Assembly: GCA_041987545.1 (NCBI GenBank)
Contig: JBHIWH010000001.1
Span: forward strand, 248,001-312,000
Length of the DNA stretch: 64,000 nucleotides
Direction of reading: 5' to 3'
Source of the DNA: JAJRXR01 sp041987545
Lineage (GTDB): Bacteria > Planctomycetota > Phycisphaerae > Phycisphaerales > UBA1924
How positions within the stretch are numbered: the first letter of the stretch is position 1; every line of letters begins with the position of its first letter. A program made the translations under genes and the position numbers. Of the stretch, positions 48,992 through 57,776 are shown in pieces. The notes below the pieces were generated by a model. That model had not been told where the DNA came from, ran no database searches, and saw nothing but the letters and a program-made list of their open reading frames with translations.

Positions 48992-51900
48992 ATGTTGAAA
49001 GCCGTTATCCGCTTCTCGCTCCGCTATTCCACGCTCGTGCTCATCGCCGCAATCATGATCGTCGGCTACGCCGGCTATCGCTTGCCGAGGATGAGCGTCG
49101 ATGTGTTCCCCGAACTCAACGCGCCGACCGTCACGATCATGGCCGAGTCCGGTGGGCTCGCCGCCGACGAGGTCGAGCAGTACGTCACGTTCCCCATTGA
49201 GACTGCCGTCAACGGTATGACGGGTGTCCGCCGTGTTCGGAGCGCGAGCGCCATCGGGCTGGGTATCGTCTGGGTGGACCTTGAATGGGGCACCGACCTC
49301 TACGATGCTCGACAACTCGTCTCTGAGCGGCTCGTCACCGCTCGCGAGAACCTTCCCGATGAAGTCGAGCCATTCATCACACCGATTACGTCTATCGCAG
49401 GCGAGATCATGCTGATCTCCCTGTCGTCGCCCGACGGCTCGGCCAACCCCATGCAACTCCGCTCCTACGGCGAGTTCGAGCTGCGTAATAAAATCCTTGC
49501 GGTGCCCGGTGTCGCCCAGGTTGTCGCGATCGGCGGCGAGCTGCCCGAGTACCAAGTGAATGTCGACCAAGAACGCTTGCGGCTCTACGACCTGACCATC
49601 ACGGATGTAGTCGAGGCCGCCGGGGGGGCGCACAGCACCGCGAGCGGCGGGTACCTCGTCAATGTCGACAACTTCGAGATCCCCGTCCGCCAGCAGAGCC
49701 GGGTGACCCGACCGGAGGACATCGCCAACACGGTCATCAAGTACCACGAGGGAGTCCCCGTCACGATCGGGCAGGTCGCAGAGGTCGTCCTCGGGCCGGC
49801 GATCAAGCGGGGTACTGCTTCTGAGGGGGGCGAGCCTGCTGTCGTGCTGTCCATCCAGAAATCGCCGGGCACGAACACGCTCGCCCTGACCGACAAACTT
49901 GATGCGCTGTTCGATCAGATCGAGCCGACACTGCCCGAGGGTGTCGTGCTCAACCGCGATGTTGTCCGCCAGTCGCACTTCATCGACCGGGCGGTCCACA
50001 ACGTGACCAAGGTGCTCGGCGAGGCGGTCATCATCGTGCTCGTCGTGCTCGTCCTGTTCCTGATGAATCTGCGGACGACGCTCATCACGCTCACCGCGAT
50101 CCCGATCTCACTGGCCGTCGGGCTCCTGATGATGGACGCGATGAACCTCGGGCTCAACGTCATGACGCTCGGCGGCCTTACGGTCGCCATCGGCGTGCTC
50201 GTCGATGACGCCATTATTGATGTTGAGAATGTCTTCCGACGCTTGAAGCAGAACCGAGCCTTGCCCGAAGCCGAGCGACGCCCATTCACCGAGGTCATCT
50301 TCGATGCCAGCAACGAGATCCGACCCGCGATGGTCTTCGCCACGGTCATCATCGTGATGGTGTTCGTGCCACTGCTCTTCCTGCAGGGGCTCGAAGGCCG
50401 CTTCTTCCAGCCCTTGGCGCTCACCTATATGATCTCGATCCTCGCTTCACTGGTCGTCGCACTGACGGTCGTGCCCGCTATGTGTCGGTTCCTGCTCAAG
50501 GGCAAGCTGGGCGGTAAGCACGAGGACCGGGACGGATTCCTGGTCCGCCTTCTGAAAAGGGCGTACGAGCCTTCACTCCGGACGGCCATTCGGTACCGGG
50601 CGTGGGTGCTCGGCACCGCCGGTGCCGTGACCGCCGGCGCACTCTTGCTCGCGAGCACGTTCGGAAGCTCGTTCCTCCCGTCGTTCAACGAAGGCACGTT
50701 CACGGTCTTCCTGCTCGCCCCGCCCGGTACCTCGATCGTAGAAAGCGATCGCCTGGCGACGGAGGTCGAGAAGCAGCTCGTCCAGATCGAGGGCGTCCGG
50801 TCTGTCGTGCGGCGTACCGGCCGCGCCGAGCGTGACGAGCACGCCGAGCCGGTGAGCAACTCCGAGATCGAGGTCACCGTCGATGCGGGGAGCGACCGGT
50901 TCGAGGTGCGCGAGGAGATCGACCGCATCCTCGGGGCCGTCCCCGGCATCACGACGATGGTCGGCCAGCCGATCGAGCACCGGCTCAGCCATGTGCTGTC
51001 CGGCACCCCCGCGGCGATCGCCATCAACGTCTTCGGCGAAAATCTGACCGAGCTTCGTGATGTCGCCAAGGCAATTGAGGCCGAACTCCAGGGCCTGCCC
51101 GGCGCTCGCGATGTCAACGCCAACCGCGAGGTGATGATCACCTCGCTGCCGATCCGCTACCGCCATGCCGAGCTTGCGGCTGTCGGGCTCAGCCCCGCTG
51201 ATGCGGCGGAGCAGGTCCGCGAAGCGCTCTACGGCGAGGTCGTGGATACGGTGAACCAAGGAGTGCGGCAGTACGACCTCGTCGTGCGGCTCGCACCCGA
51301 GGAACGCGAGTCCATCCGGCAGGTCCGCGACCTGCTTCTCCGTGGCCGGGGCGGGGCCACCGTTCGATTGAGCGATGTCGCCGACATCGGCCCCGAGCGG
51401 TCGAGCAACCTCATCACCCGCGAGAACGCTCAACGGAAAGCCGTGGTGTCGCTCAATGTGGCCGAGGGGTCCAATCTGGGCGACCTTGTCGCCCAGGTGC
51501 AGGAGCGTGTCGATCCGATTGTCCAGCGGGCGGGCATGACCGTGTCCTACGGCGGTCAGTTCGAGGCGCAACAATCAGCGTCACGGACGATCCTCGTTGC
51601 GGGCATTGCCGTCGCACTCATCATGCTCATGCTGCTCCAGATCTCCACTGGTTCGATGCGGGCGGCGGTGCTCGTCATGCTCAACATGCCCCTCGCGTTG
51701 ATCGGCGGCATCGCCGCGATCTACATCACCGAGGGCGGCGGCCCGATCGCGAACACGCTCGCTCTCGTCGGCATCGGGGGCCCATACATCCCGCCGGTGA
51801 TCTCCATCGCCAGCCTCGTCGGCTTCATCACGCTCTTCGGGATCGCCGTCCGTAACGGCATCCTGCTCATCAACCACTACAACCATCTGATGCAGCACGA

Positions 51901-52228
51901 AGGTGTGCCGCTCGGAGAAGCCATTGTTCAGGGGTCGATGGAACGGCTTGTGCCGATCCTGATGACCGCGATCTCAGCGGCGCTCGGGCTTGTCCCACTC
52001 GCGCTGGCGGCGGGTGAACCGGGCAGCGAACTGCTCGCGCCCCTCGCCATCGTCACCCTCGGGGGTCTGCTGACCTCCACATTCCTGAACCTGATCATTG
52101 TTCCGGCGGGGTACTCGCTCGTCTTCGGCCACAAGCCGAAGCGTCGTCCCGCTGATCACCCATCTTGGCTCACGCGTCTCGTGGGCACATTCCGCCGACC
52201 CAAGACCATCACCTCAAAGGAGTCCTGA
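48992..52228 (+). CDS. Heavy-metal RND pump, CzcA-like, module 1
   Basis: A 1078-aa inner-membrane proton antiporter. Twelve hydrophobic segments in the RND layout are visible: the first (STLVLIAAIMIVGYAGYRL) near residue 15, and a fourth-helix motif LVDDAIIDVEN with the proton-relay Asp/Glu. It has two large periplasmic loops. The copper-relay methionines of CusA are absent: the corresponding positions read VFLLAPP, NSEIEV and EHRLSHVL. A divalent-cation substrate such as zinc, cobalt or nickel is therefore likelier. The downstream cation diffusion facilitator fits this. Confidence 0.88.
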   Translation: MLKAVIRFSLRYSTLVLIAAIMIVGYAGYRLPRMSVDVFPELNAPTVTIMAESGGLAADEVEQYVTFPIETAVNGMTGVRRVRSASAIGLGIVWVDLEWGTDLYDARQLVSERLVTARENLPDEVEPFITPITSIAGEIMLISLSSPDGSANPMQLRSYGEFELRNKILAVPGVAQVVAIGGELPEYQVNVDQERLRLYDLTITDVVEAAGGAHSTASGGYLVNVDNFEIPVRQQSRVTRPEDIANTVIKYHEGVPVTIGQVAEVVLGPAIKRGTASEGGEPAVVLSIQKSPGTNTLALTDKLDALFDQIEPTLPEGVVLNRDVVRQSHFIDRAVHNVTKVLGEAVIIVLVVLVLFLMNLRTTLITLTAIPISLAVGLLMMDAMNLGLNVMTLGGLTVAIGVLVDDAIIDVENVFRRLKQNRALPEAERRPFTEVIFDASNEIRPAMVFATVIIVMVFVPLLFLQGLEGRFFQPLALTYMISILASLVVALTVVPAMCRFLLKGKLGGKHEDRDGFLVRLLKRAYEPSLRTAIRYRAWVLGTAGAVTAGALLLASTFGSSFLPSFNEGTFTVFLLAPPGTSIVESDRLATEVEKQLVQIEGVRSVVRRTGRAERDEHAEPVSNSEIEVTVDAGSDRFEVREEIDRILGAVPGITTMVGQPIEHRLSHVLSGTPAAIAINVFGENLTELRDVAKAIEAELQGLPGARDVNANREVMITSLPIRYRHAELAAVGLSPADAAEQVREALYGEVVDTVNQGVRQYDLVVRLAPEERESIRQVRDLLLRGRGGATVRLSDVADIGPERSSNLITRENAQRKAVVSLNVAEGSNLGDLVAQVQERVDPIVQRAGMTVSYGGQFEAQQSASRTILVAGIAVALIMLMLLQISTGSMRAAVLVMLNMPLALIGGIAAIYITEGGGPIANTLALVGIGGPYIPPVISIASLVGFITLFGIAVRNGILLINHYNHLMQHEGVPLGEAIVQGSMERLVPILMTAISAALGLVPLALAAGEPGSELLAPLAIVTLGGLLTSTFLNLIIVPAGYSLVFGHKPKRRPADHPSWLTRLVGTFRRPKTITSKES

Positions 52229-52230
52229 AC

Positions 52231-52749
52231 ATGAACGATCTCATCAAGAGTGTCGCCGTTGCCGGTACGGCCATCGCACTGTTTGTCTCGCTGCCCGGCT
52301 GCGGGGAGTCCTCACACTCAGAGTCAGCCGAGACCCACTCCGCGGACGACGGTCACGACCACGCCGGCGAGGGCGGTGAGCACGAGGGGCACGATCACGC
52401 CGAAGGTGAACACGACGAGCACGACGATCATGACCACGGCGAGATGCGGTCGCTTGGCAGCGTGACGATCGTCGGTACGAAGCTGGCGGTCTCGGTGTCC
52501 AGCGACATCAAGCCTTCTTCCGAAGTGCATCTTGATCTCGAAGTCGAGTCCGGGCCGATCCCCGCCGCCGTGCGTTTCTGGATCGGAGACGAGTCCGGGA
52601 CGGGTGCGCTCAAGTCGAAAGCGGACGCTCACGACAACCACTTTCACGGCCATACCGAAGCGCCCGCTACCTTGGCCGGTGCGAGCCTTTGGATTGAGGT
52701 CGAGACAGCCAGCGGCGAACGTCAGGCCGCGGCCGTACCCCTCGAATAG
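52231..52749 (+). CDS. His-rich exported lipoprotein
   Basis: A 172-aa lipoprotein. AAGGAG lies 8 bases before the ATG. The signal peptide ends VSLPGC (Cys24). The next 50 residues are extremely rich in His, Asp and Glu (DDGHDHAGEGGEHEGHDHAE), a strong metal-binding segment. The C-terminal 100 residues form a beta-rich domain (GSVTIVGTKLAVSVSSDIKP) without known family. It is probably a periplasmic metal-buffering protein that feeds the pump or the CDF transporter that follows. Confidence 0.8.
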   Translation: MNDLIKSVAVAGTAIALFVSLPGCGESSHSESAETHSADDGHDHAGEGGEHEGHDHAEGEHDEHDDHDHGEMRSLGSVTIVGTKLAVSVSSDIKPSSEVHLDLEVESGPIPAAVRFWIGDESGTGALKSKADAHDNHFHGHTEAPATLAGASLWIEVETASGERQAAAVPLE

Positions 52750-52758
52750 GCATCCTCT

Positions 52759-53667
52759 ATGAGCGGCCATGACCATCATCACATATCCGATCTTGGAACC
52801 CGCCGGCTCGCGTGGGCCGTCGCCATCAACCTCCTGTTGACGGCGGCCCAGGTGATCGGTGGCGTGCTGTCTGGTAGCCTTTCGCTGGTCGCCGACGCGT
52901 TGCACAACTTCAGCGATGCTGCCGGTCTGTTGCTCGCGCTGGTGGCCAGGCGCATTTCCAAACGACCCGCCGACGAGCAGCGTACCTTTGGCTACGGGCG
53001 AGCCGAAGTCGTCGGCGGACTGATCAACCTCACCTCCATCATGGTCATCGCGGGCTATCTGCTCATTGAGGCTATCAACCGCACCTTCGACCGTCCCGAG
53101 ATCGACGGCTGGATGGTCGTCATCATCGCCGGCATTGCACTGGTTGTCGATGCCGCGACGGCCGTTCTGACCTTCACGATGTCGAAGGAGAGCGTGAACA
53201 TCAAGGCGGCGTTCCTTCACAACGTCGCGGACGCTCTCGCCTCGGTGGCGGTCATTATCACCGGCACCCTGATAATCCTGTTCGATTGGTACTGGACCGA
53301 TATCGCCGCGACTGTCGGGATCTCGGTGTACATCGTGTGGATCTCATTGTCACCGATGAAGCGCTGCATCCGGATTCTGATGCAGAGTGTTCCTGATCAC
53401 TTGTCGGTCGAGGAGATCAGTCAGAGCATCAATCGTGTCGCTGGCGTGGAAGCCGTCGCACACCTTCACGTGTGGCCAATCGATGAGCGCACGACTGCGA
53501 TCGAGGTCCGAGTTGCGATGCGAGAAGATGCCGGGCTCGGCGAAGCCGATGATCTTCGTCGTCGATTGCGCAGTCACTTGGAAGCCGAGTTCAGCATAAC
53601 CCACATCACCATCGAGGTCCTACCAACGGGAAGACTCGAAAACGAATCATTGATCACGCCGCATTGA
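52759..53667 (+). CDS. Cation diffusion facilitator transporter (zinc-type)
   Basis: A 302-aa CDF protein exporting Zn or a related divalent cation from the cytoplasm in exchange for protons. The His-rich start MSGHDHHHISD and six transmembrane segments are typical. The family signature SLSLVADALHNFSDA supplies the site-A His/Asp residues (ADALHNFSD), and the second HNVADALAS segment supplies the rest. A soluble C-terminal domain (about residues 205-300) with HLHVWPIDERTTAIEV matches CzcD/ZitB-type regulatory domains. It lies downstream of the module-1 pump, consistent with zinc detoxification. Confidence 0.92.
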   Translation: MSGHDHHHISDLGTRRLAWAVAINLLLTAAQVIGGVLSGSLSLVADALHNFSDAAGLLLALVARRISKRPADEQRTFGYGRAEVVGGLINLTSIMVIAGYLLIEAINRTFDRPEIDGWMVVIIAGIALVVDAATAVLTFTMSKESVNIKAAFLHNVADALASVAVIITGTLIILFDWYWTDIAATVGISVYIVWISLSPMKRCIRILMQSVPDHLSVEEISQSINRVAGVEAVAHLHVWPIDERTTAIEVRVAMREDAGLGEADDLRRRLRSHLEAEFSITHITIEVLPTGRLENESLITPH

Positions 53668-53758
53668 TCATGTCTGCAAAATGTGCGTGGAGATGGGAAC
53701 AATCGTACTGTGTGTTCCGTTTGTCAAAGAGCCAAAGCCCGGCTACGGTTATCCGAGC

Positions 53759-54193
53759 ATGATTCGAATCCTCGCTATCCTGGTTCTTGTTGCCAGCGGC
53801 TTCCCCCGCCTTGGGATGGGGTTCGTCGCCGGTCAGGACCACTGCGGCGAGACCGCGTGTCATGTCCCCGCGGTCGAGGTGAGCTGCTGCGGAGAGCCGA
53901 TCCCCCCGGCCGATTCGGACTTCGGCTGCGGCAGCGACGCGTTCTGCCCGATGAGCGAGGGGCCGTGCCAATGCGGTATCTCTCCGACACCCGCTCCTGA
54001 ACGCCGCCCCGATGCACCGCTCCCGAGGACCGATCGCGATTCGATCACGGGACTTCCGAACGGCCCGCCCAACATCACACCGGTGATCGAGCCCGATGAC
54101 ACGACGCCTTCGATGGCATCGCTGGTCATCGGTCTTCGCGCGGGCAAGACCCACAACGAAGTGCAGGCCCTCCTCGGCGTTTGGCAAACGTAG
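53759..54193 (+). CDS. Small exported Cys-rich protein, metal module 2
   Basis: A 144-aa protein with a signal peptide (MIRILAILVLVASGFPRLGM) and a Cys-rich mature part: HCGETACH, SCCGEP, CGSDAFCPMS and CQCG. The C-terminal half is Pro/Asp-rich and disordered. The ATG at 53759 is preferred over 53681, which would put a charged segment before the signal peptide. A TTGTCA box (53721-53726) followed 17 bases later by TACGGT suggests a promoter here. Like its counterpart in module 1, it precedes the TolC gene, implying a shared role in sensing or buffering metals. Confidence 0.65.
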   Translation: MIRILAILVLVASGFPRLGMGFVAGQDHCGETACHVPAVEVSCCGEPIPPADSDFGCGSDAFCPMSEGPCQCGISPTPAPERRPDAPLPRTDRDSITGLPNGPPNITPVIEPDDTTPSMASLVIGLRAGKTHNEVQALLGVWQT

Positions 54194-54288
54194 AGCCCGA
54201 GTCTCGCAGGGATGGTGCGCGCTGAGCGCACTCGATCTCTGCTGCTGTCACTCGGACACTCGTTTCTCCACACACCCAGGAGCCATCC

Positions 54289-55728
54289 ATGGCTGTTCGT
54301 CTCATCGCGTGCGCGGTGGGCGTCGCGGCGGTCGGATTCGTCAGCGGCTGCTCTTCGCCGTTCGATCCCACCCGCGGTCTGTCGCCCTCGCACGCCCGTT
54401 CCCTGCCGGGTGATACCCGCACCCTTCCGCGATCCGTCTACCGATCGGAACCGGAGCCCGAGGCGCCCGCGCCGACTCTCGCCTCGGGCGCCTCGGCGGA
54501 CGACTTCGTGCGCTACGCCCTCTATCACAGCCCGAAGGTTGAGGCGGCGTACCAGCGATGGGCCGCCGCGGCTGAGCGGCTTCCGCAGGTGCGTTCGCTG
54601 CCCGATCCGCGGGTGAACTTCGGGTTCTTCCTCGACGAGGTCGAGACTCGGACAGGGGCGCAGCAGGCCCGTGTCGGCGTGAGCCAATCGTTCCCTTGGC
54701 CGGGGCTTCTGAGCGATCGCGAAGACGCCGCCGCGATGGCGGCAAGGGCCGCATGGCGTCAGTTCGAGGCGGCCCGGCTCGGCGTCACCGAGCGGGTTGT
54801 CGAGACGCTGCACGAGGTCGCCTACCTCGATGCCGCGATCCGCATCACGGGCGAGAACCTTGAACTACTCAGTTCGTTCGAGGAGGTCGTCCGAGCCCGG
54901 TATCGGGTCGACTCGGGCTCGCACCCGGAGCTCATCCGCGTACAGGTCGAGCTCGGACAGCTTGAAGACCGGCTCGCCCAGCTCCGCGCGATGCGACCCA
55001 CTTACGTGGCGGACCTGAACGCGGCACTGAACCGCCGAACCGATGCGCCGGTCGCTGAGTTTGCCGAGCTCCCGGGACGCGTGGCGTCTGTTGACGGCCC
55101 CGCCCTTGCCGAGATTGCTCGGCGTTCCAACCCCGTGCTGCTCGCGCTCGACGAGCGGATCGAGGAGCAGCGGATCCGCGGCGAAGTCGCCCGAAAGGAA
55201 GGCCTGCCAGACTTCACCGTCGGGCTCGACTACATCGTCACCGATGAGGCCATGAATAGTTCGATCGCCGAGAGCGGCGACGATCCGATTCTGCTCAGCT
55301 TTGGGATCTCGGTCCCCCTCTGGCGCGACAAGTACGACGCGGGTGTGCGGGAGGCGCTCGCCCGCCGGCTCGCGGTGTCGTTCGAGCGTGCCGACGAAGC
55401 AAACCGGATCACCGCGTCGATCCAGCGTACATGGTTCGAGCACACGGACGCCGATCGTCGCGTTCGGCTCTTCGAGACGACGCTGATCCCGAAGGCCGAA
55501 GAGTCGCTGCGTGCATCGCTCGCCGGGTTCCGCACAGGCGACACAAGCTTCCTCGATCTGCTCGACACCGAGCGCACGCTGCTGGAGTTCGCGGTGTCGG
55601 CCGAGCGAGCACGCGCGGATCGCGGGCAGGCACTCGCCCGCTTGAACACGCTCGTCGGCGAAGCCGTACCCACAGAACGCGCGACCAGCCCCACAACAGA
55701 GCCTGAGTCGAACGAGGTGCAGCCATGA
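54289..55728 (+). CDS. TolC/CusC-type outer-membrane efflux lipoprotein, module 2
   Basis: A 479-aa outer-membrane factor. The lipoprotein signal ends GFVSGC (Cys21), followed by a Pro/Glu-rich segment. Two OEP repeats follow (YHSPKVEAAYQRWAAAAERL near residue 80; SNPVLLALDERIEEQRIRGE near residue 285), with long periplasmic helices. It ends in Pro/Thr-rich residues, and its stop overlaps the adaptor ATG (ATGA). It pairs with the CusA-type pump of this module and is only distantly similar to the module-1 protein. Confidence 0.88.
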   Translation: MAVRLIACAVGVAAVGFVSGCSSPFDPTRGLSPSHARSLPGDTRTLPRSVYRSEPEPEAPAPTLASGASADDFVRYALYHSPKVEAAYQRWAAAAERLPQVRSLPDPRVNFGFFLDEVETRTGAQQARVGVSQSFPWPGLLSDREDAAAMAARAAWRQFEAARLGVTERVVETLHEVAYLDAAIRITGENLELLSSFEEVVRARYRVDSGSHPELIRVQVELGQLEDRLAQLRAMRPTYVADLNAALNRRTDAPVAEFAELPGRVASVDGPALAEIARRSNPVLLALDERIEEQRIRGEVARKEGLPDFTVGLDYIVTDEAMNSSIAESGDDPILLSFGISVPLWRDKYDAGVREALARRLAVSFERADEANRITASIQRTWFEHTDADRRVRLFETTLIPKAEESLRASLAGFRTGDTSFLDLLDTERTLLEFAVSAERARADRGQALARLNTLVGEAVPTERATSPTTEPESNEVQP

Positions 55729-57776
55729 GCAAGTTTCTGAAGCGTTCACAATCCGTGCTCGGATGGCTCTGGAAGCACACTGCTGCCGGCATCGCTGTTG
55801 TCGCGATCGTGGCTGCGCTCGTCATTGGCTATCAGATCGGCAAGCCAGCGCCGGAACCGTCCAGCGAGGTTGTCGATTCGGGTCACGATCACGGCGAAGC
55901 CGAACCGGACGAGCCGCAGATGTACACATGTTCCATGCACCCATCTGTTCGGCTGCCCGATCCTGACGCGAAGTGCCCGATCTGCTTTATGGACCTGATC
56001 CCCGTTGCCGAGGACGGTGGCGAGGGCAGCGAGTTGCGGGTCACCATGAGCGAATCGGCGGCCGCACTCAGCAAGATCGAGACCGCGCCCGTCGGGCGGT
56101 TCTTTCCGACCGCCGAGGTCCGCCTCTACGGGAAAGTCACGTACGACGAGACCTCGGTCGCGCGGCTGACAGCGTACTTCCCGGGCCGTATCGAGCGGTT
56201 GTTCGTCAACTACCTCGGCGTTCCGGTCGCCCAGAACGACCACATGGCCGAGGTGTACAGCCCCGACCTGATCGCCGCCTTCGAGGAGTTTCGCCAGGCC
56301 AAGGCCGCATCGGAGAACAGCACCGCGACGAGCGACCTCGTGAGGTCCGCGACGCGCGACACCCTCGCCGCAGCACGAGAGAAGCTCCGCCTGTTCGGCA
56401 TCACGCCCGAGCAGATTGCCGCGGCCGAGGACGGTTCGTTCGATGCCGATCGCTTGACGATCTTCGCTCCGATCGGCGGCGTGGTAACGCACCTCGCTGT
56501 GCGCGAGGGCGACTACGTCCAGACCGGCGCACCGATCGCCACCATCGCCGACCTATCGAGGCTCTGGCTCGATATGGAGGCGTACGAGTCGCAGCTCCCG
56601 ATGCTCCGCTGGGGTCAGCGCGTGACTTTTACGGTCGAGGCGCACCCCGGAGAGACATTCGAGGGCCGCATCTCGTTCATCGAGCCCATGGTCGATGAGC
56701 AGACCCGGACAGCGGCGGTGCGCGTCGCCGTGGAGAACCCCGGGCGTCGGCTCAAGCCGGGTATGTTCGCGTCGGCCGTGGTGAGGACACGCGTTGCCGC
56801 CGACGGCGCGGTCATCAGCAACGAGCTCGCCGGCCGCTGGGTCAGCCCGATGCACCCGACGGTCGTGAAAGACGGACCGGGTCAGTGCGACATCTGCGGT
56901 ATGGACATGGTGCCTGCGGAGTCGCTCGGCGTGGTCGGCGATCCGGCGGGTATCGAAGAGCCACTCGTGATCCCACGCTCAGCTGTGCTGTTCACCGGCA
57001 CGCGGTCAGTCGTGTACGTCGAGGTCCCCGACGCAGGGAAGCCGACCTACGAGAGCCGGTCCGTTGTGCTCGGCCCGCGTGCGGGGGAGTTCTACATCGT
57101 GCGCGACGGGCTCAACCGGAACGACTCGGTCGTAGTCAATGGGGCGTTCCGGATCGACAGCGCGATGCAGATCGCCGCGAAGCCGAGCATGATGACGCCC
57201 GGTGGCGGGGGCGGCGGGAACCCCCACGCGGGGCACGGCGGCATGGCGGTCGACGCGATGCCCGACATGTCGAGCCGTGTGACCGTGCCCGACAGCTTTG
57301 TCTTCGCGCTCAAGCCTGTGTACGCGGCGTACCTCGACGCCCAGGAGGCACTCGCTGCCGACGACCTCGGCGGCTTCGTGCAGGCGGCCACCGACATCAA
57401 GACCGCACTCGGCTTCGTCGAGGAAGCAGGCCTCGTCGGCGATCCGCTCGCCGAGTGGCGTCGGGCTGCGGCCAGGCTGCGTGTCGAGGACGCAATCACC
57501 AGCATCGACACCGCGCGAGCCCGGTTTGAGCGGATGAGCGAAGGCGTGATCGCACTCCAACGCCGCTTCGGGCATCGTGGCAGCGAGACATGGAACCTCG
57601 CCCACTGCCCGATGGCGTTCGACAACAAGGGGGCCGATTGGCTCCAGCGCGGAACGCAGATCAACAACCCGTACTTCGGTGATCAGATGCTCCGCTGCGG
57701 CGAAGTCCGCGAGTCCTTCCCACCGCTCGACGCGGCCCCGTCGGCAGACGCACACGAGGGGCACGGCGATGACTGA
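55725..57776 (+). CDS. CusB-type adaptor with two heavy-metal-binding motifs and DUF3347
   Basis: A 683-aa membrane-fusion protein. An N-terminal anchor helix (GIAVVAIVAALVIGYQIG, residues 22-39) precedes a His-rich linker and a heavy-metal-binding domain at 67-95 (YTCSMHPSV then CPICFMDLIPV). The adaptor body follows (FPGRIERLFVNYLGVPVAQN onward). A second heavy-metal-binding motif occurs near residue 375 (WVSPMHPTV then CDICGMDMVPAESLG). The C-terminal 180 residues form a DUF3347-like helical domain (FVFALKPVYAAYLDAQEALA). Most CusB adaptors have one metal motif at most, so this is an expanded design. It is translationally coupled to both neighbours. Confidence 0.88.
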   Translation: MSKFLKRSQSVLGWLWKHTAAGIAVVAIVAALVIGYQIGKPAPEPSSEVVDSGHDHGEAEPDEPQMYTCSMHPSVRLPDPDAKCPICFMDLIPVAEDGGEGSELRVTMSESAAALSKIETAPVGRFFPTAEVRLYGKVTYDETSVARLTAYFPGRIERLFVNYLGVPVAQNDHMAEVYSPDLIAAFEEFRQAKAASENSTATSDLVRSATRDTLAAAREKLRLFGITPEQIAAAEDGSFDADRLTIFAPIGGVVTHLAVREGDYVQTGAPIATIADLSRLWLDMEAYESQLPMLRWGQRVTFTVEAHPGETFEGRISFIEPMVDEQTRTAAVRVAVENPGRRLKPGMFASAVVRTRVAADGAVISNELAGRWVSPMHPTVVKDGPGQCDICGMDMVPAESLGVVGDPAGIEEPLVIPRSAVLFTGTRSVVYVEVPDAGKPTYESRSVVLGPRAGEFYIVRDGLNRNDSVVVNGAFRIDSAMQIAAKPSMMTPGGGGGGNPHAGHGGMAVDAMPDMSSRVTVPDSFVFALKPVYAAYLDAQEALAADDLGGFVQAATDIKTALGFVEEAGLVGDPLAEWRRAAARLRVEDAITSIDTARARFERMSEGVIALQRRFGHRGSETWNLAHCPMAFDNKGADWLQRGTQINNPYFGDQMLRCGEVRESFPPLDAAPSADAHEGHGDD

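Noticed and set aside
48596..49999. 467-residue minus-strand open frame across the adaptor/pump boundary
   Set aside because: It spans two confirmed plus-strand genes and has no family features.
53649..53670. Direct repeat ATTGATCA at 53649-53656 and 53663-53670
   Set aside because: It is only 8 bp, at the end of the CDF gene, and the first copy is within its coding sequence. Chance or a minor operator half-site cannot be separated.
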